This document shows, piece by piece, positions 14,021 through 23,312 of a stretch of 64,000 bases of DNA. The position numbers and the translations under genes were made by a program. The DNA comes from Pseudomonas abietaniphila (GTDB lineage Bacteria; Pseudomonadota; Gammaproteobacteria; Pseudomonadales; Pseudomonadaceae), in the NCBI RefSeq assembly GCF_039697315.1, contig NZ_CP155619.1, positions 4,774,001-4,838,000 of the forward strand, given 5' to 3'. Numbering within the stretch: position 1 is the first letter of the stretch; every line of letters starts with the position of its first letter. The notes below the pieces were generated by a model. It worked only from the letters and a program-made list of their open reading frames with translations. It ran no database searches and was not told where the DNA came from.

Positions 14021-14311
14021 ATGACCGACGCCCTGCGTTTGATCCTTGAAGACACCGACGGCACTCAGCTGGAAACGTCCTGCACCCGTTTTGCCGTTAT
14101 CTGGCAGGGTAAAGAGGTCTGGATTCAGCAAGACGGCCGCGGCCAACTGCTGATCGGTGTCGACGTCGAAGAAGACGATGCCGAATACGCCAACCTGTTG
14201 CTGCGTCCGTTGGCCACCAACCTGGTCAGCCTGCAACTGGAAATGGAACCGGCGGATATGAGTGGCGACGACGAAGACGGTCACGTCCACGGTCCAGACT
14301 GCAATCACTAA
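14021..14311 (+). CDS. small conserved protein inside the aru operon
   Basis: 96-residue acidic protein, no signal peptide or membrane segment. In P. aeruginosa a similar small unknown gene (PA0900) sits at this place between aruB and aruE. The tail [15 protein letters not shown] has three His and one Cys and could bind a metal; that is inference. RBS AGAGAG upstream of ATG. Function unknown. Confidence 0.85.
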   Translation: MTDALRLILEDTDGTQLETSCTRFAVIWQGKEVWIQQDGRGQLLIGVDVEEDDAEYANLLLRPLATNLVSLQLEMEPADMSGDDEDGHVHGPDCNH

Positions 14312-14325
14312 GCGGAAATCGACAC

Positions 14326-15333
14326 ATGCTCGCCCTCGGCAAACTGCTTGAACTGACCCTGGCGGGTCGTGAACCCGCGGAAAAGACTCAACTGACCGTC
14401 GAAGGCGTGCGCATGCGCTGGCTGGCCGAAGGTGCGCTGGAAGTCCGGCCACCCGAAGCGCGGGACAACGGCACCGACTTGCTGCTGTCCGCCGGCATCC
14501 ATGGCAATGAAACGGCGCCGATCGAGCTGCTCGACGAGCTGATTCACGCCATCGCGCGAGGCGAGCTCAAGCCTCGCGCGCGTATTCTTTTCCTGTTCGG
14601 CAACCCCGAAGCGATGCGTCGTGGCGAGCGGTACGTCGAACAGGACGTCAATCGGCTGTTCAACGGCCGTCATGAACAAAGCGGCGGCAGTGAAGCCTTG
14701 CGCGCCTGTGAGCTTGAGCGACTGGCGGCCAGTTTCTTCAGCCTGCCGGATCGCTACCGCCTGCACTACGACCTGCACACGGCGATCCGCGGCTCGAAGA
14801 TCGAGCAGTTTGCCTTGTACCCGTGGAAGGAAGGGCGTCAGCATTCGCGCCGCGAGCTGGTTCGCTTGCACAAAGCGGGGATGGAAGCGGTGCTGTTGCA
14901 GAACAAGTCGTCCATTGTGTTCAGCGCCTACACCTACGACAAACTCGATGCCGAGGCTTTCACGCTGGAGCTGGGCAAGGCCCGACCGTTTGGGCAAAAC
15001 CAGCAGGTCAACCTCGCGCCGCTGAAAGCGACCCTGGAGCAATTGATCGAAGGCAAAGAGGCGCTTGTCGGGGATCAGCTCGATGGCCTCAAGCTGTTCA
15101 GCGTGGCCCGTGAGATCATCAAGCACAGCGACGCATTCCGTCTGAACCTGCCAGCCGACATCGAGAACTTCACGGTGCTGGATAAAGGCTTCGTTCTGGC
15201 CGAGGACCTGGCCGATTCACGCTGGGTGGTAGAGGAGGAGGGCGCACGCATTATCTTCCCGAATCCGAAGGTCAAGAATGGGTTGCGTGCAGGGATTCTG
15301 ATTGTGCCGACGACTGCGGATGGGTTGGTGTGA
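14326..15333 (+). CDS. aruE: succinylglutamate desuccinylase
   Basis: 335-residue zinc hydrolase (AstE, M14 family), last step: succinylglutamate to glutamate and succinate. Zinc ligands in [15 protein letters not shown] (H, E) and [11 protein letters not shown] (H); catalytic glutamate likely in [12 protein letters not shown]. Starts 14 bases after the small upstream gene, so co-transcribed. Confidence 0.94.
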   Translation: MLALGKLLELTLAGREPAEKTQLTVEGVRMRWLAEGALEVRPPEARDNGTDLLLSAGIHGNETAPIELLDELIHAIARGELKPRARILFLFGNPEAMRRGERYVEQDVNRLFNGRHEQSGGSEALRACELERLAASFFSLPDRYRLHYDLHTAIRGSKIEQFALYPWKEGRQHSRRELVRLHKAGMEAVLLQNKSSIVFSAYTYDKLDAEAFTLELGKARPFGQNQQVNLAPLKATLEQLIEGKEALVGDQLDGLKLFSVAREIIKHSDAFRLNLPADIENFTVLDKGFVLAEDLADSRWVVEEEGARIIFPNPKVKNGLRAGILIVPTTADGLV

Positions 15334-15360
15334 GTCACGTCTCGGGTTGACGCCGTTCAT

Positions 15361-15448
15361 TGTAGGAGCGCGCTTGCCCGCGATTGCAGTGTGTCAGCCA
15401 ACTATTTGTAACTGACCCACCGCATTCGCGGGCAAGCGCGCTCCTACA
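15361..15448. repeat. inverted REP pair (GAGCGCGCTTGCCCGCGAT type)
   Basis: TGTAGGAGCGCGCTTGCCCG and its inverse between the convergent aruE and ribH genes. Confidence 0.9.
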
Positions 15449-15485
15449 CAGTCATGGCGGCGTCCTGAGGGACGCCGCCACTCCA

Positions 15486-15980
15486 TCAACCCACCGCTTT
15501 CTGCGACTCGCTGCTGCGACGCACGGCGCGCAATTTGGTCAGGGTGTCGGCGCAGGTCTTGGCCGCTTCCTGACCTTTGTGCACGAAGTGGTCGAAGAAG
15601 AACTTCTGGTGCTCTTCGCCGGCGTGGAAGTGGTGCGGGGTCAGGACCACCGAGAACACCGGCACTTCGGTTTCCAGCTGGACCTGCATCAGTGCGCTGA
15701 TCACCGACTGCGCGACGAACTCGTGACGGTAAATGCCGCCGTCCACGACCAGGCCCGCTGCCACAACGCCGCCATAACGGCCTGTCTTGGCCAGCAGCTT
15801 GGCGTGCAGAGGGATTTCAAAGGCGCCGCCCACTTCGAAGAAGTCGATATCGGTCTCGGCGTATCCGTGGTTAGCCATTTCGGCGACAAAGCCTTTGCGC
15901 GCCTGATCGACGATATCTTTGTGCCAGCAAGCTTGAATGAAAGCGATGCGGTCGTGGGCGTGAATTGCGGTGGGTTGCAT
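15486..15980 (-). CDS. ribH: 6,7-dimethyl-8-ribityllumazine synthase, type II
   Basis: 164 residues. Condenses ribityl-aminouracil with dihydroxybutanone phosphate to lumazine, the penultimate riboflavin step. Sequence shows lumazine synthase blocks FFEVGGAFEIPLHAKLL, AAGLVVDGGIYRHEFVAQSV and PVFSVVLTPHHFH; the longer form and HFHAGEEHQKFFFDHF tail fit the RibH2 (Brucella-like, decameric) type. The MQPTAIHAHDRIAFIQ start at 15980 follows GGAGTCAGAACAG. It stands alone, away from ribBA/ribD, behind its own FMN riboswitch. Confidence 0.92.
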   Translation of the reverse strand: MQPTAIHAHDRIAFIQACWHKDIVDQARKGFVAEMANHGYAETDIDFFEVGGAFEIPLHAKLLAKTGRYGGVVAAGLVVDGGIYRHEFVAQSVISALMQVQLETEVPVFSVVLTPHHFHAGEEHQKFFFDHFVHKGQEAAKTCADTLTKLRAVRRSSESQKAVG

Positions 15981-16109
15981 CTGTTCTGACTCCTGTTTAA
16001 TTAAAAAACAGGGCGTGTTGGATCGAATGGGATGCCAGGGTACGGTCGACAGCTGTCCGGGCGGCGAGCGCACATGACGAGGCTGCGAGACGATCCTGTG
16101 GTGCCAATC

Positions 16110-16252
16110 CCGTTCTCTCTTCATCCGGACTATGACCGTCGGCCCTGGAATCACACCAGGTCTGCTGACCTCGCTTTCGCGAGCGCTCGCGGGCTAAACG
16201 CATTGCGCGTCATTACCGCCGGTGGGGAATCGCACCCCGCCCTGAGAACGTT
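16110..16252 (-). ncRNA. FMN riboswitch (RFN element)
   Basis: On the minus strand the conserved RFN blocks follow in order: TTCTCAGGGCGGGGTGCGAT, CCCCACCGGCGGTAAT, AGCCCGCGAGCG, GGTCAGCAGACCTGGTG, GCCGACGGTCATAGTCCGGA and closing GAGAGAACG. The ribH start lies about 130 bases further on. FMN binding should lower ribH expression. Confidence 0.95.
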
Positions 16253-16437
16253 GCCAACGGGTTTTGTCGTCGGCGTGCAGTTTGTAACACAGATTTTCAG
16301 AATGTGCTTGGAGCCATTTTGATGGTTTTCATCAGCTTTTCTTATAAGCACGACTTGGCATCGCGGACCGAAGCCTTGATTATCGTTCGTCCCGGCCTCA
16401 AAACTGAGGCCAGAACCATTTCTCAGGGAGCTTCATC

Positions 16438-17442
16438 GTGACGGTTATCGATCTGCGCAGCGACACAGTGACCCAGCCCACTGCCGGCATGCGCGACGCC
16501 ATGGCCCGTGCGCCATTGGGCGACGACGTGTATGGCGAGGACCCGACGGTCAATACGCTGGAGTCGTGGCTGGCGGAGCGCCTGGGTTTTGCCGCAGCGC
16601 TGTTCGTTCCGACCGGCACCATGAGCAACCTGCTGGGCCTGATGGCGCATTGCGAGCGTGGCGACGAATACATCGTTGGCCAGCAAGCGCATACCTACAA
16701 GTACGAAGGCGGCGGCGCAGCGGTGCTGGGGTCCATTCAGCCTCAGCCGCTGGACAACCAGGCGGATGGTTCTCTGGATCTGAATCAGGTGGTTGCCGCG
16801 ATCAAGGCGGACGATTTCCACTTCGCGCGGACACGCCTGCTGGCGCTTGAAAACACCATGCAGGGCAAGGTCCTGTCGCTGGACTACCTCGCTGCCGCGC
16901 GCAAACTGACCCGAGAAAAGGGCCTGGCGCTGCATCTGGACGGTGCTCGTCTTTACAACGCAGCGGTCAAGCTGGGTGTGGATGCGCGTGAAATCACTCA
17001 GCACTTCGATTCGGTGTCGGTCTGCCTGTCCAAGGGCCTGGGCGCGCCGATCGGTTCGGTGCTGTGTGGCTCGAACGAACTGATTGCCAAGGCGCGTCGC
17101 CTGCGCAAAATGGTCGGCGGCGGCATGCGTCAGGCCGGTTTGCTGGCAGCGGCGGGGTTGTATGCACTGGAGCATCACGTCGAGCGTCTGGCAGACGACC
17201 ACGCCAACGCAGTGTTTCTTGCCAAGGGCCTGACGGAGTTGGGCTACGACGTGGAGCCGGTGCAGACCAACATGGTCTATGTGCAGATCGGTGATCGCGC
17301 CGAGGCGCTCAAGGCTTTTTGCGCCGAGCGAGGGATTGTCCTGAGCGCGGCGTCCCGTTTGCGCATGGTCACGCACCTTGACGTGTCCGCCGCGCAAATG
17401 GAGCAGGTGGTCGCGGCATTTGCCGAATTCGCAAGCCGATAA
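16438..17442 (+). CDS. ltaE: low-specificity L-threonine aldolase
   Basis: 334-residue PLP enzyme (beta-eliminating lyase fold) splitting L-threonine or allo-threonine to glycine and acetaldehyde. Motifs: [41 protein letters not shown] (PLP-contacting D), PLP lysine in [20 protein letters not shown] start at 16438 chosen because CAGGGAG lies eight bases upstream and the protein begins [13 protein letters not shown]. Confidence 0.92.
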   Translation: MTVIDLRSDTVTQPTAGMRDAMARAPLGDDVYGEDPTVNTLESWLAERLGFAAALFVPTGTMSNLLGLMAHCERGDEYIVGQQAHTYKYEGGGAAVLGSIQPQPLDNQADGSLDLNQVVAAIKADDFHFARTRLLALENTMQGKVLSLDYLAAARKLTREKGLALHLDGARLYNAAVKLGVDAREITQHFDSVSVCLSKGLGAPIGSVLCGSNELIAKARRLRKMVGGGMRQAGLLAAAGLYALEHHVERLADDHANAVFLAKGLTELGYDVEPVQTNMVYVQIGDRAEALKAFCAERGIVLSAASRLRMVTHLDVSAAQMEQVVAAFAEFASR

Positions 17443-17507
17443 TCGACCGATAATCCAATTGGCTGCTTCTATCGTACAAAGTCACTGTACCGTGGAAGCA
17501 ACGCCTA

Positions 17508-17513
17508 TATAAT
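17508..17513 (+). promoter_or_regulatory. -10 element of the alaS promoter
   Basis: Perfect TATAAT; the -35 region (around 17485-17490, CTGTAC) is poor. About 75 bases before the alaS ATG. Confidence 0.6.
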
Positions 17514-17586
17514 GCGGCCCTTTGCCGTCGCTACGTCGAATGACGTTATGCACTTGCCTCTGGCCGCAGTTCCCGTGGAAGAACCT

Positions 17587-20211
17587 ATGAAAAGCGCAGA
17601 AATCCGTGAAGCCTTCCTTCGCTTCTTCGAAGAGCAAGGCCACACCCGAGTAGCCTCCAGCTCCTTGATTCCGGGCAATGACCCAACCCTGCTGTTCACC
17701 AACGCAGGCATGAACCAGTTCAAGGACTGCTTCCTGGGCCAGGAAAAACGGGCCTATACCCGTGCCGTCAGCAGCCAGAAGTGCGTGCGCGCCGGTGGCA
17801 AGCACAACGACCTGGAAAACGTCGGCTACACCGCTCGTCACCACACCTTTTTCGAAATGCTGGGTAACTTCAGCTTCAGCGACTACTTCAAGCGCGATGC
17901 GATCACCTACGCCTGGACTTTCCTGACCTCCGACAAATGGCTGAACCTGCCCAAGGAAAAACTCTGGGTCACGGTTTATGCCTCGGACGACGAAGCCTAT
18001 GACATCTGGACCAAGGAAATCGGCGTTCCGGCCGAGCGCATGGTCCGCATCGGCGACAACAAAGGCGCGCCTTACGCCTCCGACAACTTCTGGACCATGG
18101 GCGACACCGGCCCGTGCGGTCCTTGCACCGAGATTTTCTACGATCACGGCGCCGACATCTGGGGCGGCCCACCGGGTTCGCCAGAAGAGGACGGCGACCG
18201 TTACATCGAGATCTGGAACAACGTTTTCATGCAGTTCAACCGCACCGCCGACGGCGTACTGCACCCGCTGCCAGCACCGTCGGTCGACACCGGCATGGGT
18301 CTGGAGCGTGTCAGCGCCGTGCTGCAGCACGTGAACTCCAACTACGAGATCGACCTGTTCCAGAGCCTGCTGTCTGCCGCTGCCAAGGCCATCGGTTGCA
18401 GCAACGACAATCAGGCTTCCCTGAAAGTCGTGGCCGACCACATTCGTTCGTGCGGTTTCCTGATCGCCGACGGCGTGTTGCCGTCCAACGAGGGCCGCGG
18501 CTACGTGCTGCGTCGCATCATTCGTCGCGCATGCCGTCACGGCAACAAGCTGGGCGCCAAGGGCAGTTTCTTCTATCAGATCGTCGCTGCGCTGGTGGCC
18601 GAGATGGGCGAGGCGTTCCCTGAACTCAAATCCCAGCAAGCACACATCGAGCGCGTGCTGAAAGCGGAAGAAGAGCAGTTCGCCAAGACCCTGGAGCAGG
18701 GCCTGAAGATTCTCGAGCAGGATCTGGCTGAGCTCAAAGGCACCGTGGTGCCGGGCGATGTGGTGTTCAAGCTGTACGACACCTACGGTTTCCCGATGGA
18801 CCTGACTGGCGACATCGCCCGTGAACGTAACCTGACCCTGGATGAGGCCGGTTTCGAGCGCGAGATGGACGCTCAGCGTGAGCGCGCGCGTTCCGCCAGC
18901 GCCTTCGGCATGGACTACAACAGCCTGGTCAAGGTCGATGTGGCCACCGAATTTACCGGCTACAGCGCCACGGCTGGCGAAGCCAAAGTCGTCGCGCTTT
19001 ATAAAGAAGGCGTGGCCGTCGAGCAGTTGAGCGAAGGCGAAGACGGCGTGGTCATTCTTGATCGCACCCCGTTCTATGCCGAGTCCGGCGGCCAGATTGG
19101 CGACAGCGGTTATCTCACCGCAGGTGACGTGCGTTTCGACGTCAGCGACACGACCAAGACCGGCGGTGCTTTCCTGCACCATGGCATTCAAGTGTCCGGC
19201 AGCCTGAAGGTCGGCGCGACCGTCAGCACTCAGGTTGCCGCCGAGGTGCGTCAGGCCACGTCGTTGAACCACTCGGCCACCCACTTGCTGCACGCGGCCT
19301 TGCGTCAGGTGCTGGGCGATCACGTTCAGCAGAAAGGCTCGTTGGTCGACAGTCAGCGCCTGCGCTTCGACTTCAGCCACTTCGAAGCCATCAAGCCTGA
19401 GCAGATCAAGGCGCTGGAAGACATCGTCAACGCCGAAGTGCGCAAGAACACCGCGGTTGAGACCGAAGAAACCGACATCGAAACCGCCAAGAAGAAAGGC
19501 GCCATGGCGCTGTTCGGCGAGAAGTACGGCGACAGCGTTCGCGTACTGAGCATGGGCGGTGATTTCTCGGTGGAGCTGTGCGGCGGCATTCACGCCAACC
19601 GTACCGGCGACATCGCGCTGTTCAAAATCATCAGCGAAGGCGGCGTGGCGGCTGGCGTGCGTCGTATCGAAGCGGTCACCGGTGCTGTGGCGCTGGCCTA
19701 CCTGAATACGGCCGAAGAACAACTGAAGGAGGCTGCGAGCCTCGTCAAGGGCAATCGCGACAACCTGCTGGACAAGCTGTCGGCTGTCCTGGAGCGCAAT
19801 CGCCTGTTGGAAAAACAACTGGAACAACTGCAGGCCAAGGCGGCCAGTGCGGCGGGCGACGATCTGTCGGCCTCGGCAGTGGACGTCAAAGGCGCCAAGG
19901 TCCTCGCTGCCCGTCTCGACGGTCAGGATGGCAAGGCGTTGCTGGCGCTGGTGGATCAGTTGAAGAACAAACTCGGTCGCGCAGTGATCCTGCTCGGCGG
20001 GGTGCATGAGGACAAGGTCGTTCTGGTGGCGGGTGTCACCAAAGACCTGACTGGCCAACTCAAAGCCGGTGATTTGATGAAGCAAGCGGCTGCCGCTGCG
20101 GGCGGTAAAGGTGGTGGTCGTCCTGATATGGCGCAGGGTGGCGGCGTGGATGTCGCTGGCCTGGACGCAGCGCTCGCGCTGGCTGTTCCGTTCGCCGAAC
20201 AGGGAATGTAA
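17587..20211 (+). CDS. alaS: alanyl-tRNA synthetase
   Basis: 874 residues, the length of P. aeruginosa AlaS. Class II core at the N-terminus ([51 protein letters not shown]), editing domain with zinc ligands in [13 protein letters not shown] and [13 protein letters not shown]-terminal coiled-coil and C-Ala domain with glycine-rich [14 protein letters not shown]. Start at 17587 fits the family; the reading frame continues 25 codons upstream without homology and across the -10 element. Confidence 0.97.
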   Translation: MKSAEIREAFLRFFEEQGHTRVASSSLIPGNDPTLLFTNAGMNQFKDCFLGQEKRAYTRAVSSQKCVRAGGKHNDLENVGYTARHHTFFEMLGNFSFSDYFKRDAITYAWTFLTSDKWLNLPKEKLWVTVYASDDEAYDIWTKEIGVPAERMVRIGDNKGAPYASDNFWTMGDTGPCGPCTEIFYDHGADIWGGPPGSPEEDGDRYIEIWNNVFMQFNRTADGVLHPLPAPSVDTGMGLERVSAVLQHVNSNYEIDLFQSLLSAAAKAIGCSNDNQASLKVVADHIRSCGFLIADGVLPSNEGRGYVLRRIIRRACRHGNKLGAKGSFFYQIVAALVAEMGEAFPELKSQQAHIERVLKAEEEQFAKTLEQGLKILEQDLAELKGTVVPGDVVFKLYDTYGFPMDLTGDIARERNLTLDEAGFEREMDAQRERARSASAFGMDYNSLVKVDVATEFTGYSATAGEAKVVALYKEGVAVEQLSEGEDGVVILDRTPFYAESGGQIGDSGYLTAGDVRFDVSDTTKTGGAFLHHGIQVSGSLKVGATVSTQVAAEVRQATSLNHSATHLLHAALRQVLGDHVQQKGSLVDSQRLRFDFSHFEAIKPEQIKALEDIVNAEVRKNTAVETEETDIETAKKKGAMALFGEKYGDSVRVLSMGGDFSVELCGGIHANRTGDIALFKIISEGGVAAGVRRIEAVTGAVALAYLNTAEEQLKEAASLVKGNRDNLLDKLSAVLERNRLLEKQLEQLQAKAASAAGDDLSASAVDVKGAKVLAARLDGQDGKALLALVDQLKNKLGRAVILLGGVHEDKVVLVAGVTKDLTGQLKAGDLMKQAAAAAGGKGGGRPDMAQGGGVDVAGLDAALALAVPFAEQGM

Positions 20212-20230
20212 GGGAAGCTAAGTCGACCCA

Positions 20231-20258
20231 CCGAAGTCCGCTATCCGGCGGGCTTCGG
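20231..20258 (+). terminator. hairpin between alaS and lysC
   Basis: CCGAAGtCCG/CGGgCTTCGG stem with no long T run. Could be a weak terminator or an RNA-stability element. Confidence 0.35.
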
Positions 20259-20314
20259 CGCTTTGCGGTTTGAATGATTAACGGGCGCCCTTCACGGGCT
20301 GAGGCGGCTTTGAG

Positions 20315-21547
20315 ATGGCTTTAATCGTACAGAAATTTGGAGGCACCTCCGTGGGCTCTGTAGAGCGCATCGAGCAGGTGGCCGACAAAGTCAAAAAATT
20401 CCGCGACGCGGGTGATGATCTGGTGGTGGTTCTGTCCGCCATGAGCGGCGAAACCAATCGCCTGATCGACCTGGCTAAGCAGATCAGCGATCAACCGGTT
20501 CCTCGCGAACTGGACGTGATCGTTTCCACCGGTGAGCAGGTGACCATTGCCTTGCTCGCCATGGCGTTGATCAAGCGCGGTGTACCTGCGGTGTCCTACA
20601 CCGGTAATCAGGTTCGCATCCTGACCGACAGCGCGCACAACAAGGCGCGTATTCTGCAGATCGACGATCAGAAGATTCGCGCTGACTTGAAAGAAGGTCG
20701 CGTGGTTGTTGTCGCAGGTTTCCAGGGTGTGGACGAGAGCGGCAACATCACGACCCTGGGTCGTGGCGGTTCCGACACCACCGGTGTTGCGCTGGCCGCA
20801 GCCTTGAAAGCTGATGAATGCCAGATCTACACCGACGTCGACGGTGTTTACACCACCGATCCGCGCGTTGTGTCCCAGGCTCAGCGCCTGGACAAGATCA
20901 CCTTCGAAGAGATGCTGGAAATGGCCAGCCTCGGTTCCAAGGTGCTGCAGATCCGCGCTGTCGAATTCGCCGGCAAGTACAACGTCCCGCTGCGCGTACT
21001 GCACAGCTTCAAGGAGGGTCCAGGCACCCTCATTACCATTGATGAAGAGGAATCCATGGAACAGCCGATCATTTCTGGCATCGCATTCAACCGCGACGAA
21101 GCCAAGCTGACGATCCGTGGCGTGCCAGACACCCCGGGCGTTGCATTCAAGATTCTGGGCCCGATCAGCGGCGCGAACATCGAAGTCGACATGATCGTGC
21201 AGAACGTTGCGCACGATAACACCACCGACTTCACCTTCACCGTGCACCGCAACGACTACCAGTCGGCGCTGACCGTGCTGGAAAACACGGCCAAGGAAAT
21301 CGGCGCGCGTGAAGTCGTCGGCGACACCAAGATCGCCAAGGTCTCCATTGTCGGTGTCGGCATGCGTTCGCACGCAGGTGTTGCCAGCCGTATGTTCGAA
21401 GCCCTGGCCAAGGAAAGCATCAACATCCAGATGATCTCCACTTCTGAAATCAAGGTTTCGGTCGTGATCGAAGAGAAGTATCTGGAGCTGGCTGTGCGCG
21501 CCCTGCACACAGCGTTCGAACTCGACGCCCCTCGCCAGGGCGAGTAA
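20315..21547 (+). CDS. lysC: aspartate kinase
   Basis: 410 residues. Phosphorylates aspartate at the head of the lysine/threonine/methionine pathway. Kinase domain 1-245 with KFGGTSVGSVERI, GRGGSDTTGVALAAAL and DVDGVYTTDPR; two ACT domains from about residue 265 (RGVPDTPGVAFKILGPIS and GVGMRSHAGVASRMFEAL), sites of feedback inhibition by lysine and threonine. An in-frame ATG at 21056 with GAAGAGG before it (M248, MEQPIISG) suits the known alpha/beta aspartokinase arrangement. The order alaS-lysC-rsmA is that of P. aeruginosa. Confidence 0.96.
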   Translation: MALIVQKFGGTSVGSVERIEQVADKVKKFRDAGDDLVVVLSAMSGETNRLIDLAKQISDQPVPRELDVIVSTGEQVTIALLAMALIKRGVPAVSYTGNQVRILTDSAHNKARILQIDDQKIRADLKEGRVVVVAGFQGVDESGNITTLGRGGSDTTGVALAAALKADECQIYTDVDGVYTTDPRVVSQAQRLDKITFEEMLEMASLGSKVLQIRAVEFAGKYNVPLRVLHSFKEGPGTLITIDEEESMEQPIISGIAFNRDEAKLTIRGVPDTPGVAFKILGPISGANIEVDMIVQNVAHDNTTDFTFTVHRNDYQSALTVLENTAKEIGAREVVGDTKIAKVSIVGVGMRSHAGVASRMFEALAKESINIQMISTSEIKVSVVIEEKYLELAVRALHTAFELDAPRQGE

Positions 21548-21557
21548 GGCATTGAAC

Positions 21558-21592
21558 AAAGGGGCGCGGGTGATACCGCGCCTTTTGTGTTT
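21558..21592 (+). terminator. terminator of lysC
   Basis: GGCGCGG/CCGCGCC stem followed by TTTTGTGTTT, ten bases after the stop. Confidence 0.85.
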
Positions 21593-21731
21593 CTGATGTG
21601 CGCGAGAAAACTGTTCTTTTCCCGGCGCTAGTCAATACTCAAGGCGTAGACCTGCTGCTGATGCTGGTGCGGGCCAACGCCTTTTTGGTTGTGCAGACTG
21701 TTGTCCCTGAATGCAGGTTGAGGAGATAGGT

Positions 21732-21920
21732 ATGCTGATTTTGACCCGTCGGTGCGCGGAGAGCCTGATTATTGGTGACGGTGAAATCACCGTGACCGTG
21801 CTCGGCGTTAAAGGTAATCAAGTCCGAATTGGGGTCAACGCGCCCAAGGAAGTGGCTGTTCACCGTGAAGAGATTTACCTGCGCATTAAGAAAGAGAAGG
21901 ACCAGGAACCAAGCCATTAA
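21732..21920 (+). CDS. rsmA: post-transcriptional regulator RsmA/CsrA
   Basis: 62 residues, [20 protein letters not shown] with [18 protein letters not shown], the canonical CsrA sequence including R44-type arginine of the RNA-binding face. Binds GGA motifs in mRNA leaders and represses exopolysaccharide and secondary-metabolite genes; antagonised by RsmX/Y/Z RNAs (none recognised in this window). ATG at 21732 follows GAGGAGAT. Confidence 0.97.
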   Translation: MLILTRRCAESLIIGDGEITVTVLGVKGNQVRIGVNAPKEVAVHREEIYLRIKKEKDQEPSH

Positions 21921-21939
21921 TTTTTATTGAATTTTTGGT

Positions 21940-21968
21940 TTGCAAACGGGGAAAAGGGTGGTTATTAT
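21940..21968 (+). promoter_or_regulatory. promoter of tRNA-Ser
   Basis: TTGCAA (21940-21945), 17-base spacer, TATTAT (21963-21968). Confidence 0.65.
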
Positions 21969-21982
21969 ACGCCCCGTGTTGC

Positions 21983-22073
21983 GGAGAGCTGGCCGAGTGG
22001 CCGAAGGCGCTCCCCTGCTAAGGGAGTACACCTCAAAAGGGTGTCGGGGGTTCGAATCCCCCGTTCTCCGCCA
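21983..22073 (+). tRNA. tRNA-Ser(GCT)
   Basis: 91 bases with encoded CCA. Acceptor GGAGAGC/GTTCTCC, anticodon loop CTGCTAA (anticodon GCT), long variable arm ACACCTCAAAAGGGTGT as in serine tRNAs, GGTTCGAATCC T-loop. Confidence 0.97.
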
Positions 22074-22138
22074 TTATTTGCGTAGTACGTTGTAATCTGG
22101 CTTGATCGGTAAGTTGTTGAATTTACTAGAAAAAGTTC

Positions 22139-22166
22139 TTGACCAAAAGATTTAACGGCCTATAAT
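22139..22166 (+). promoter_or_regulatory. sigma-70 promoter of first tRNA-Arg(ACG)
   Basis: TTGACC, 16-base spacer, TATAAT, followed by a GC-rich discriminator (GCGCGG) typical of stringently controlled stable-RNA promoters. Confidence 0.75.
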
Positions 22167-22180
22167 GCGCGGCAACAAAT

Positions 22181-22257
22181 GCACTCGTAGCTCAGCTGGA
22201 TAGAGTACTCGGCTACGAACCGAGCGGTCACAGGTTCGAATCCTGTCGAGTGCACCA
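22181..22257 (+). tRNA. tRNA-Arg(ACG), copy 1
   Basis: 77 bases with CCA. Acceptor GCACTCG/CGAGTGC, anticodon loop CTACGAA (ACG, A34 edited to inosine in bacteria), GGTTCGAATCC T arm. Confidence 0.97.
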
Positions 22258-22392
22258 TTTAAGCGTTGTTGGTAGTGATACGAGCAACTGCTTTAAGAAA
22301 GAGCCTGGCTTTAACAGGTCTTCGGAAGTACCACTCACTTCTGGAAGTAAAATGCAGTAACCAGAGGTGATCTGGTTTATCAAGCGCCATAT

Positions 22393-22469
22393 GCACTCGT
22401 AGCTCAGCTGGATAGAGTACTCGGCTACGAACCGAGCGGTCACAGGTTCGAATCCTGTCGAGTGCACCA
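22393..22469 (+). tRNA. tRNA-Arg(ACG), copy 2
   Basis: Identical in all 77 bases to the copy at 22181. No separate promoter is obvious, so it is probably made from the same transcript. Confidence 0.97.
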
Positions 22470-22477
22470 TAAAACGA

Positions 22478-22508
22478 AAAGCCCGCATGCAAATGCGGGC
22501 TTTTTGCT
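22478..22508 (+). terminator. terminator of the tRNA operon
   Basis: AGCCCGCAT/ATGCGGGCT stem with a T run, nine bases after the second tRNA-Arg; its A-rich left arm may also serve the convergent gene. Confidence 0.88.
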
Positions 22509-22511
22509 TTT

Positions 22512-22991
22512 CTAGCGTTTGCCTTTTACACAGCCATTTTCGTCGAACGTCACCTGGCGACTCTTCCCTTTCTTTTCCTCGTACACGTACCGAAGCTCGG
22601 CGTTGCGCCCGACAATCTTGTCCGGCTTGCCCAGCAGGCTTTCGACGTCACGTTTTGTCATGCCTGTAGGCGTTTGCTGGTTGATGATCGCCCGTCGCCG
22701 TTGTTCGGCGCTCAGCACGTTTCCGCATCCGTCGTCGCGCTGACCTACGATCACCAGTTCTTCGCTTCTCCTTCTGGCTTTGCTTTCTGTGGTTGGGCTG
22801 GGGGTAGCAACCGTGCCTGGCAATGGATTGTGTGCGTTCTGCAGTTTCAGCGCGTGGCCTGCCGGGCAGGCAAGGGTGGTGAAGGTGATATGTCCATGCT
22901 CATCCTCGCAACGGTGCACCGTGGCTGCGGTCGCCAGAACAGGAAGAAAGAGCAGGGCAGCAAATACCGGTTTGCGGGTGTCCAACAGCAT
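22512..22991 (-). CDS. secreted DUF4124-like protein with C-terminal SmpA/OmlA-like motif
   Basis: 159 residues. Signal peptide to about residue 23 (VFAALLFLPVLATAATVH). Residues 24-50 (VHRCEDEHGHITFTTLACPAG) have the two-cysteine pattern of DUF4124 (xYKCxDxxGxxxFT...C). The C-terminal half, TPTGMTKRDVESLLGKPDKI followed by RYVYEEKKGKSRQVTFDENG, is the 'GMT...V...LG.P' repeat found in SmpA/OmlA and related periplasmic proteins. GGAGGAC before ATG. Exact role unknown; periplasmic by inference. Confidence 0.85.
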   Translation of the reverse strand: MLLDTRKPVFAALLFLPVLATAATVHRCEDEHGHITFTTLACPAGHALKLQNAHNPLPGTVATPSPTTESKARRRSEELVIVGQRDDGCGNVLSAEQRRRAIINQQTPTGMTKRDVESLLGKPDKIVGRNAELRYVYEEKKGKSRQVTFDENGCVKGKR

Positions 22992-23312
22992 GACAGCGTC
23001 CTCCGTGACAGGTGTCAGGGCAGACTAGCCACATGAATTTTTTCAGGCGAGCGTGTTTTCCTCTCTGAATGTGACGTCGTAGCAATAACGACTCGGACAA
23101 TAGTTAACATTGTGTTGCAACCGATTGTTCCGCGTTGAATTTTTAACATGAAGGCCCGGCAAGCGGTGTATGATTGCGCCCGTCAGCCCCGCCGGGGCTT
23201 GTGGAATACCTCCATGGACTTACCCAGTAGCAACTCAGCCTTAAGCTTTACCAATCAAGAATCGACTGATTGATCTTCCGGCGTGGTCCACTGCTGGGAG
23301 TGGAGTTCGCCT

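Noticed and set aside
17482..20085. 867-codon open frame antisense to alaS
   Set aside because: It is the mirror of a certain gene; GC-rich third positions keep the opposite frame open and the translation has no domain.
20321..21559. 412-codon open frame antisense to lysC
   Set aside because: Shadow of a clear aspartokinase gene.
22181..22469. Duplicate tRNA-Arg as attL/attR of an integrated element
   Set aside because: Both copies are complete tRNAs and the 135 bases between hold no integrase or cargo.
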